From: Chromatiales bacterium
Lineage (GTDB): Bacteria; Pseudomonadota; Gammaproteobacteria; UBA6429; Thiohalophilaceae
NCBI GenBank assembly: GCA_027057985.1
Contig: JALUTJ010000415.1
Span: 1-8,867 of the forward strand
Direction of reading: 5' to 3'
DNA length: 8,867 nt
A model generated the notes under the pieces. That model was not told the DNA's origin and did not search any database. It saw nothing but the letters and a program-made list of their open reading frames with translations. Both the position numbers and the translations under genes were made by a program. The number at the start of each line of letters is the position of its first letter. Within the stretch, counting starts at the first letter, position 1. Shown here piece by piece: positions 1 through 5,360 of the stretch.

Positions 1-82
1 AACTCGATTCGCGACACGCTATGCGCCATCCCTGGCCGCTCGACGATTACCGTCCTGGCAATCGATGGTCGCTTATCGAGTT
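1..82. repeat. Imperfect palindromic element with internal hairpins (REP- or MITE-like)
   Basis: Positions 1-15 are the reverse complement of 68-82 at 13 of 15 positions; the two mismatches lie at 9-10 against 73-74. Between the arms are two smaller stem-loops. One is built on GCCA (26-28 region) and TGGC around a TCCC loop, about 24-39. The other spans 45-63, where GATTACC faces GGCAATC with one mismatch around GTCCT. The whole could fold as a three-way junction in single-stranded DNA or RNA. The related core sequences CCATCCCTGG and CCGTCCTGG recur within it. This looks like a dispersed intergenic repeat, but copy number cannot be judged from one window. It may extend left of position 1. 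Confidence 0.5.
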
Positions 83-148
83 TTCCTGCTGAATATCCTG
101 ATCTTCTGCCTCTTTGCTGTAAAAAAACTGGAATGTCGGTTCCGTCAT
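47..148 (-). CDS. Possible small protein, 33 residues, unknown function
   Basis: A short minus-strand frame runs from ATG at 148-146 to TAA at 49-47. It is preceded by a near-perfect ribosome binding site, AGGGAG, four bases before the ATG. The predicted product starts MTEPTFQFFYSKEAED and is rich in acidic and polar residues, with no membrane segment or recognised domain. Its last third is encoded inside the palindromic element at 1-82, so the natural C-terminus may have been replaced by a repeat insertion. A run of seven T lies at codons 8-10. In the -1 frame after it, the sequence stays open to the window edge. So this may be a real small gene, the start of a frameshifted longer gene, or chance. 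It lies 97 bases downstream of the lipoprotein gene on the same strand. Support is only the ribosome binding site and an open frame. Confidence 0.3.
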   Translation of the reverse strand: MTEPTFQFFYSKEAEDQDIQQENSISDHRLPGR

Positions 149-152
149 TTCA

Positions 153-158
153 CTCCCT
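153..158 (-). promoter_or_regulatory. Strong ribosome binding site before the 33-residue ORF
   Basis: On the minus strand AGGGAG is followed by TGAA and then ATG. It is the best Shine-Dalgarno match I found in the window and the main reason for listing the small ORF at 47-148. Confidence 0.4.
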
Positions 159-182
159 GAACCGATCTACATGATATTCAAT

Positions 183-200
183 ATCTCTGTGACCTCTGTG
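183..200. repeat. Two tandem 9-nt units
   Basis: ATCTCTGTG (183-191) is followed directly by ACCTCTGTG (192-200), which differs in one position. On the minus strand the unit reads CACAGAGGT/CACAGAGAT. The tract lies 46 bases beyond the stop of the lipoprotein gene. A different 9-nt periodic tract occurs just past the end of the fimX-like gene (5324-5350). I recall similar purine-rich 9-mers in intergenic DNA of other bacteria, but that is memory, not a search result. Confidence 0.45.
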
Positions 201-212
201 CTTTAATGGTAG

Positions 213-238
213 GTCGGCTCAAGCGCAGCGGAGCCGAC
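213..238. repeat. GC-rich hairpin, REP-like or possible terminator of the lipoprotein gene
   Basis: GTCGGCTC (213-220) pairs perfectly with GAGCCGAC (231-238) around a 10-base loop, AAGCGCAGCG. It starts 8 bases beyond the minus-strand stop at 246-248, where a terminator for the cyclase/lipoprotein transcript would be expected. No T tract follows the stem on the minus strand, so a classical intrinsic terminator is not shown. The form GTCGG(N)CCGAC with a GCGCAGCG-like loop resembles short dispersed palindromes common between gammaproteobacterial genes. Confidence 0.55.
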
Positions 239-245
239 AAATTCT

Positions 246-1292
246 CTATTTATTTCCAGGCCTGTTGCTGAGTTCCTTGAGCTTGTTGAGCACTTTTTCT
301 GCACGTTGAATATGTGCCTGTAACTCAGGATAATCAGGGTCGATATTATTTAGCTCTCGCCAGATACTCAGGGCTTCCTGGGTTTTACCTTTGCTGTAAA
401 GTTTTCTGGCAGTAAAGAAATAACGCTTCATTCCCTTATCAAGATACTGTTGTAATTGTCCGGCCAGCTGCAGGAATTTATTATCGCCATCATTGTTCTG
501 TTTTAGCCAGTTAATATTTTCGTAGGCTTCTTTAAGTGAGCTATAGCTGCGATCCTGTTTTAGTTTTGCCAGCAGGTCTTTGGCCTGGTTATAGTGTTTT
601 TGTTTCTTGATGCGTGTATTTTTGCGAATTAATTTTTTCAGTTGCCTGATTTCCAGGCGTGTTTCCGCAACTGGTGAAAGCTTCTGTGCCAGTTCAATGT
701 TTTTAAGCGCCTGTTCATAACGGTTTCGCTGAATCAATGAGCGGCTATGCCTGACCAGCTTCCTCGCGGTATCGTTTTTCAGGTTAATAAAACCACTGAT
801 ATCAATTTCATCGGACTCTTTGTCGGTGACCGTTTTGCGTATTTCACGGTAGAGTGGCATTTTTTCGATAATATAGTTTGCCTGGCTGGTGAGCAGATCC
901 TGTTCATAATCCTGCAGGAGCCTGTTTCTCTGTTGAAGAATTTTATTACGCTGCTTTTGTATTGCAACAGAAGGTCCGGTATGTTCTTCTGCTTCATCCA
1001 GCAGCCTGAGTGCTGCAAGCCACTCACCTTTTTCTACCAGTTTTTCGGTTCTGCTAATCACCCGGTTTTCATACTTTTCAACCAGATTTTTAATCACCTG
1101 CTTTTTGCGTTGCATCAGGGCATAGAAACGGTGTCCCGGCCTGATATAGTCGATAGTATCGAGTGCGGTTTTATAGTCCCTGTTACTCATCCACTCATTG
1201 ACTTTCTGTGGCAGGTTATCACTGTAGGAATATATCAGGCTGCAGCCGGACAGCAGTGCAGGGAGCAGGATGAGAATAAACCGTAGTTTCAT
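246..1292 (-). CDS. Outer-membrane lipoprotein with TPR-like helical repeats
   Basis: The 348-residue product begins with a lipoprotein signal: MKLR, a hydrophobic stretch, then the lipobox L-S-G-C with the acylated cysteine at residue 17. Residue +2 is Ser, not Asp, which by the usual rule favours sorting to the outer membrane. The mature part is almost wholly helical and highly charged. TPR-like helix pairs can be seen at about residues 37-50, 89-104, 189-206 and 301-318; in the last, KGKTQEALSIWRELNNIDPD is a fairly good TPR. Such proteins usually act as scaffolds. The start ATG (1292-1290) overlaps the cyclase stop in TAATG and has no good ribosome binding site, so translation probably depends on ribosomes finishing the cyclase. 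No specific family was recognised. The lipoprotein assignment is strong and the function is unknown; a role tied to the cyclase is inferred from the coupling. Confidence 0.88.
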   Translation of the reverse strand: MKLRFILILLPALLSGCSLIYSYSDNLPQKVNEWMSNRDYKTALDTIDYIRPGHRFYALMQRKKQVIKNLVEKYENRVISRTEKLVEKGEWLAALRLLDEAEEHTGPSVAIQKQRNKILQQRNRLLQDYEQDLLTSQANYIIEKMPLYREIRKTVTDKESDEIDISGFINLKNDTARKLVRHSRSLIQRNRYEQALKNIELAQKLSPVAETRLEIRQLKKLIRKNTRIKKQKHYNQAKDLLAKLKQDRSYSSLKEAYENINWLKQNNDGDNKFLQLAGQLQQYLDKGMKRYFFTARKLYSKGKTQEALSIWRELNNIDPDYPELQAHIQRAEKVLNKLKELSNRPGNK

Positions 1293-2827
1293 TATGCAGC
1301 AGGTTTTAGTTGCAGGATTTCGTTAATCTGTTCTTCAATTTTATCACGGTAGAGCGAGATAACATCCTTGACTACGTAGGTATATACTTCTTCCTTGATA
1401 CCGCGCAGATGAATGGACCTGTACTTGCGTGCAGAGAGGCGCCATTCAATATCCGGGTCCTTGTAAAATTCACGACTGACAACAATCTGGTTTTCACTGG
1501 CTATATGCTGTAGCCGCGAGGCAAGGTTAACCGATTCACCGACCACGGTGTACTGCATACGCTCGGTTGAACCAAGGTTACCTGCGAGCATGGTGCCGCT
1601 GTTGATGCCAATGCGAAAGTTAACAGTCAACTTGCCAGCTTTAGCCCGCTCCCGGTTTATTCGTTCAACCAGTTTCTGAATCATAACAGCACAATACACG
1701 GCATGTACCTTGTGCATTTTGTCTTCTTCCGGCACACCAAAAACGATCATGGCGCAATCGCCCATATATTTATCAATGGTACCCTGATACATCTTGCTGG
1801 CCAGTGTGATATAGGAAAAATAGTCATTCAGTACACTGGTGATTTCTTCGGCCGGATGCTGTTCTGAAAGGCTGGTGAAACCCACAATATCAGCAAAAAT
1901 AACACTGGCTTCAACATGATGTCCGCCAAGTTGAATATGTTCCAGGTTATTCATAATTTCCTTGGCAATACTTTTGGAAACATAGCGGGAAAATGCATTC
2001 TCAACCTGAGTTTTTTCCAGCAGACCGCTTGCCATACGGTTAAGTGCTTCGGTCAGGTTACCCAGTTCATCATTGCGGCGTTCCTTGATCTGGTACTGGT
2101 AGTTGCCATTGGATATTTCCCGGCTGGCATTCATCAGCGAGTGAATCGGCCGGGTCAGGCGTTCACCCATGTGCAGGGAAACAAAAATGCCCAGCAGGAT
2201 CATAATGATGGTTGCGGCGGTAATCGCCTGAACCATGCCACGAATGGTGTCTTCGATTTCATCGGTACTGAATGTAATCAGCGCATGGCCGGCAACGATA
2301 TTCTGAAACTTGATCGGCGTGATATAGGAAATAGCGGTAACCGGGTGGCCATCAGCGGTTGTGGTTTTCCATTGTAACTGGAAGTGATCCTTCTTGCGGC
2401 TATCTTCGCTGGAACGACTGTAGAGACGATAAATCGCTTCATCGGGAATAATGCCGGAGGAAGCCAGCACCTGGCCATCTTCAGAATAAATGACGGCACC
2501 CAGAACATTGTTCTGGGTTGCCAGATTGCTGATAACGACCATCAGGCTGAGAATATCATCCGACATTACCAGCTCCTTGGAATTATCGGCCAGTTGTTCC
2601 ACTACGGTGTCGGCAAAGTGATTCATCTGCTTGTGTAGCAGTTGTGTCTGGTTATTGACGATAAAAATACCAAGCAGGATCATACTGCTGCTGATAAGCA
2701 GGGTCATGATAATGGCCAGCTTATAGGCTATCGGAAAGTGTTTGGGTATAAGTCGGGCGCGAACAAAGGCCGTTAACCTTGCTTTGGGGGATAAGCAAAA
2801 TGTTGATACTTTTTTCAAGCTAACCAT
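1292..2827 (-). CDS. Membrane-bound class III adenylate cyclase with periplasmic sensor and HAMP domain
   Basis: This 511-residue protein should make cAMP from ATP at the inner membrane. A basic N-terminus leads to TM1 (about 35-58), a periplasmic region of about 140 residues, and TM2 (about 197-218). A HAMP linker follows (about 219-271; TRPIHSL, then DELGNLTEALNRM), then the catalytic domain (about 303-440). Metal-binding aspartates are D313 (FADIVGFTSL) and D357 (DKYMGD). K353 and T427 sit where ATP-selecting residues are expected, and N434 and R438 (VNLASRL) match the transition-state pair. All the expected catalytic residues appear present. Lys with Thr is typical of the class IIIb type. 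The periplasmic part (VLGAVIYSEDGQVLASSG) looks like a PAS/Cache-type sensor fold; its ligand is unknown. The ATG start is supported by AGGA seven bases upstream. It heads a two-gene unit with the lipoprotein and is divergent from the protease gene. Confidence 0.92.
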   Translation of the reverse strand: MVSLKKVSTFCLSPKARLTAFVRARLIPKHFPIAYKLAIIMTLLISSSMILLGIFIVNNQTQLLHKQMNHFADTVVEQLADNSKELVMSDDILSLMVVISNLATQNNVLGAVIYSEDGQVLASSGIIPDEAIYRLYSRSSEDSRKKDHFQLQWKTTTADGHPVTAISYITPIKFQNIVAGHALITFSTDEIEDTIRGMVQAITAATIIMILLGIFVSLHMGERLTRPIHSLMNASREISNGNYQYQIKERRNDELGNLTEALNRMASGLLEKTQVENAFSRYVSKSIAKEIMNNLEHIQLGGHHVEASVIFADIVGFTSLSEQHPAEEITSVLNDYFSYITLASKMYQGTIDKYMGDCAMIVFGVPEEDKMHKVHAVYCAVMIQKLVERINRERAKAGKLTVNFRIGINSGTMLAGNLGSTERMQYTVVGESVNLASRLQHIASENQIVVSREFYKDPDIEWRLSARKYRSIHLRGIKEEVYTYVVKDVISLYRDKIEEQINEILQLKPAA

Positions 2828-2857
2828 TAACGGTTCCTGGTAAAAATCTCGCGTTCC

Positions 2858-2875
2858 CTGTACAAATTTTTACAG
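2858..2875. repeat. Short inverted repeat in the divergent spacer
   Basis: CTGTA (2858-2862) and TACAG (2871-2875) form an inverted repeat with an 8-base AT-rich centre, 31-48 bases upstream of the cyclase start. It could be an operator or leader hairpin. A five-base arm in AT-rich DNA can also arise by chance. No clear -35/-10 pair for the cyclase was found nearby. Confidence 0.25.
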
Positions 2876-3036
2876 ATTCAGATATTCCATAGTAACATGC
2901 AAAGACGGTCGTGGTATGACGATTTAGTGATACCTCGCAAGTTTTTCCATGCTGAGGATAAATTGTCCAAACTTTGCATTCAGTTCATGATTTTCGTGGC
3001 AAAAAAGGGTATTCTAGTGCCAGAACATCTGGATTC

Positions 3037-3042
3037 TATTAT
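3037..3042 (+). promoter_or_regulatory. Candidate -10 box for the HtpX-like gene
   Basis: TATTAT matches the sigma-70 -10 consensus at five of six positions. No recognisable -35 lies at 16-18 bases. A transcript starting near 3049 would give the ATG at 3079 a leader of about 30 bases, which fits the shorter protein start better than the GTG at 3052. This is weak evidence. Confidence 0.22.
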
Positions 3043-3051
3043 ATGTGATTT

Positions 3052-3993
3052 GTGTCAAATATGGCGATATTGCAGGCAATGATAAAGAAAAAGATGACAT
3101 TTTATCTGGTTTTCGTGACCCTGTTGGCATTGTTGCTCAACCTGCAGTTTCTGCTTCACGTCTTCAATCCTGAGCCATTTCTTGCCACTATCGGCCTCTC
3201 TGGCAGCAGCCTGATTTACCTTTTTCTCGGCATCGCCATGCTCGGTGGTATCAGTTCCGTCATCTTTTCCGGGCTGATCGCACGTTTTACCCTTGGCGTT
3301 ACCCTTATCGAAGTTCCGCGGACCTACCTGGAGAAATGGTTGTTCGCCTCGGTCGAACGCCAGGCACGGCAACTCGGGATTGCGACTCCCCGCATTGGTG
3401 TATTTTATGCTTCAGATATGAATGCCTTTACCACGGGCTGGCGTAAGAAAAATACCCTGTTTGCCGTCAGTAGCGGCTTACTGGAAAACCTGGACCAGGA
3501 GGAGCTCGAAGCAGTTATCGGTCACGAGCTGGCGCATATTGTGAATGGTGACATGATGTCGCTGGCCATTGCCCGTGGCATGGTGGTGAGCCTGACCGAA
3601 GCGCCGGCACGTGTTGCGGGTCTGCTAATAGATCGCCTGCTGCTGCGCTGCAAAAGCAGTCGAGGCCCTGTCTATCAGCTTGTTTACTGGTGCTGTATGA
3701 TAAGTATTGCCTTACTACCGCACTTCGTGGTGATGTGGATAAGCCGGCAACGTGAATATTCTGCTGATCGCATCAGTGCTATGCTCAATGGCGGCGAGAA
3801 GATGATCTATGCGCTGCAGCGACTATTTAACAATCATTATAACCAGAGCCAGCAGACGGTGCTGAGTTTAAGCCCGGTGGTGCTCGAAGGCCTGGTGGAA
3901 GAAATCGGTAATATCCGGCATATCTTCAGTAGTCATCCACCGCTGCATAAACGGATCCAGGTAATTCAGGATTATCTGGAACAACAGGCCTGA
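3052..3993 (+). CDS. htpX: HtpX-type M48 membrane zinc metalloprotease
   Basis: The product (313 residues in the longest frame) matches HtpX along its length; E. coli HtpX has 293. HtpX is an inner-membrane protease that degrades damaged membrane proteins and works alongside FtsH. Seen here: TM segments at about 17-39 and 54-78, the conserved NAFTTG at 124-129, the zinc and catalytic motif H158-E-L-A-H162 followed by NGDM, and the third zinc ligand E235 in SRQREYSAD. Further hydrophobic stretches lie at about 176-197 and 209-230, and the conserved C-terminal SHPPLHKRI is at 294-302. The longest frame starts at GTG 3052 with no ribosome binding site. ATG 3079 (MIKKKMTFYLV) places the first TM as in E. 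coli HtpX and may be the real start. ATG 3061 and 3094 are also possible. The DUF1015 gene follows 54 bases later on the same strand with no terminator seen between. Confidence 0.88.
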   Translation: MSNMAILQAMIKKKMTFYLVFVTLLALLLNLQFLLHVFNPEPFLATIGLSGSSLIYLFLGIAMLGGISSVIFSGLIARFTLGVTLIEVPRTYLEKWLFASVERQARQLGIATPRIGVFYASDMNAFTTGWRKKNTLFAVSSGLLENLDQEELEAVIGHELAHIVNGDMMSLAIARGMVVSLTEAPARVAGLLIDRLLLRCKSSRGPVYQLVYWCCMISIALLPHFVVMWISRQREYSADRISAMLNGGEKMIYALQRLFNNHYNQSQQTVLSLSPVVLEGLVEEIGNIRHIFSSHPPLHKRIQVIQDYLEQQA

Positions 3994-4047
3994 GACAACA
4001 AGCTTTATCAGAAAAAAATCATAATAATTTAACAGGAAAATAATACA

Positions 4048-5286
4048 ATGCCTTTAGTTCAGCCGTTCCGGGGACTGCGCCCGGTGACCTCGCATGCCGC
4101 AGATGTTGTTGCTCCACCCTATGATGTGCTCAATACCGAGGAAGCACGTGAACGTAGTAGCGGTAAGCCATTAAGTTTTTTACATATATCCAAACCAGAG
4201 ATCGATTTACCAGCAGGTACGGATCCATATGCAGCCGAAGTTTATGCAAAGGGTGCAGAAAACCTCAACAGGCTGATAGATGATGGAATACTGATGCGGG
4301 AAGACAAACCCTGTTACTACGTCTATCGCCTGGTAATGGGTGATCACCAGCAAACCGGCCTGGTGGTTACTGCCTCGGTTGTTGATTACGACAGTAACCG
4401 GATTCGTAAACATGAGTTTACCCGCCCGGACAAGGAAGATGATCGCGTAAGGCAGATTGATGCCCTGAATGCCCAGACTGGCCCGGTTTTCCTAACCTAT
4501 CGCCATCATCCCGAGGTGGAAAAAATCATCAACAAGACCACGCAGAATGCTCCTTTGTATGATCTCACCGCTGATGACGGTGTGCAGCATACTATCTGGA
4601 TAATTGATAATGACCAGGATATTGAAAGCCTGACCAGTACCTTCGATGCCATGGAAAGCCTGTATATTGCTGACGGCCATCACCGTTCTGCCTCGGCATC
4701 TCGTATTGCTGCCGCTCGTAACGAGGGTAAGGACAATACGGGTAATGCTTCGCATGATTATTTTCTTTCGGTCATCTTTCCCGATAACCAGATGCAAATT
4801 CTCGATTACAACCGGGTGATTAAAGACCTGAATGGTTTAAGCAAGGAAGCGTTGCTGGAAGGGATAAAGAAACGGTTTACGCTTGAAGCCATGGATAGCC
4901 TGTATAAACCGGTCAAAGCCACTGAGTTCAGCATGTATCTTGATGGACAATGGTACCGGTTACAGGTATTACCAGAATATATTCCGGAAAATGATCCAGT
5001 GGCACAGCTGGATGTCAGCTTGCTGCATAATAACCTGATTGAGCCATTGCTGGGTATCAGTGATCCCCGTCGTGACAAGCGTATCGACTTTGTTGGTGGA
5101 ATTCGCGGGCTTGAAGAGCTGGAAAAACGAGTCGATAGCGGCGAAATGCAGGTTGCTTTTGCTCTGTATCCTACCAGTCTTTCCCAGTTAATGGACGTGG
5201 CTGATGCCAATGAAGTGATGCCGCCCAAGTCTACCTGGTTCGAGCCCAAGCTGGCAGATGGCCTGCTTTCACATGTTCTGGATTAG
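4048..5286 (+). CDS. DUF1015 family protein, function unknown
   Basis: The 412-residue cytosolic protein has the features I associate with full-length DUF1015 proteins. These are the N-terminal VAPPYDV (21-27), RKHEFTRPDKEDDR (120-133), the highly conserved ADGHHRSASA loop (208-217), LDVSLLHN (321-328), DFVGG (347-351) and a C-terminal MPPKSTWFEPK (391-401). It has no signal peptide or membrane segment. The biochemical role is not established. The D-G-H-H-R loop resembles the D/G-x-H-R loop of ParB/sulfiredoxin-like nucleotide-binding folds, and I recall DUF1015 genes near serine-biosynthesis genes in some Firmicutes, so a phosphate-handling enzyme is possible; both points are inference. The ATG is preceded by AGGA at 4034-4037, ten bases away. 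It probably shares a transcript with the upstream protease and converges on fimX. Confidence 0.9.
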   Translation: MPLVQPFRGLRPVTSHAADVVAPPYDVLNTEEARERSSGKPLSFLHISKPEIDLPAGTDPYAAEVYAKGAENLNRLIDDGILMREDKPCYYVYRLVMGDHQQTGLVVTASVVDYDSNRIRKHEFTRPDKEDDRVRQIDALNAQTGPVFLTYRHHPEVEKIINKTTQNAPLYDLTADDGVQHTIWIIDNDQDIESLTSTFDAMESLYIADGHHRSASASRIAAARNEGKDNTGNASHDYFLSVIFPDNQMQILDYNRVIKDLNGLSKEALLEGIKKRFTLEAMDSLYKPVKATEFSMYLDGQWYRLQVLPEYIPENDPVAQLDVSLLHNNLIEPLLGISDPRRDKRIDFVGGIRGLEELEKRVDSGEMQVAFALYPTSLSQLMDVADANEVMPPKSTWFEPKLADGLLSHVLD

Positions 5287-5307
5287 AAATGGTCGGTTTG
5301 CTGTGCT

Positions 5308-5350
5308 CGCAAAAAATATTCAATTTTGCGTGCTTTGTGGTTTTGCGGCG
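5308..5350. repeat. Convergent-gene junction: 9-nt periodic tract and weak hairpin
   Basis: In the 74-base gap between the stops of the DUF1015 and FimX genes, CGCAAAA (5308-5314) can pair with TTTTGCG (5324-5330) around a 9-base loop. The pairing extends by GC/GC beyond a T-T mismatch. It could terminate both transcripts, but neither strand has a clean T tract after the stem. Overlapping it are three 9-base units with related sequence: TTTTGCGTG (5324), CTTTGTGGT (5333) and TTTGCGGCG (5342). Confidence 0.35.
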
Positions 5351-5360
5351 AATATATAAG

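Noticed and set aside
3..92. Plus-strand frame open from the window edge to TGA at 90-92, possibly the end of a gene
   Set aside because: It lies almost entirely within the palindromic element at 1-82, gives no recognisable protein, and the other strand is also open there.
121..148. T7 run as a programmed -1 frameshift site
   Set aside because: The run is not in the X-XXY-YYZ phase relative to the ATG frame, and no downstream pseudoknot or conserved product supports it.
747..1286. 179-residue plus-strand frame opposite the lipoprotein gene
   Set aside because: It is antisense to a gene with a clear lipobox and coupled start; its product shows no domain.
2858..2875. LexA (SOS) box reading of CTGT...ACAG
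   Set aside because: The half-sites are 10 bases apart; the gammaproteobacterial LexA box has 8, and the neighbouring genes are not SOS-type.
2897..3082. 61-residue plus-strand frame in the divergent spacer
   Set aside because: No ribosome binding site, no recognisable features, and it runs into the start of the htpX-like gene in another frame.
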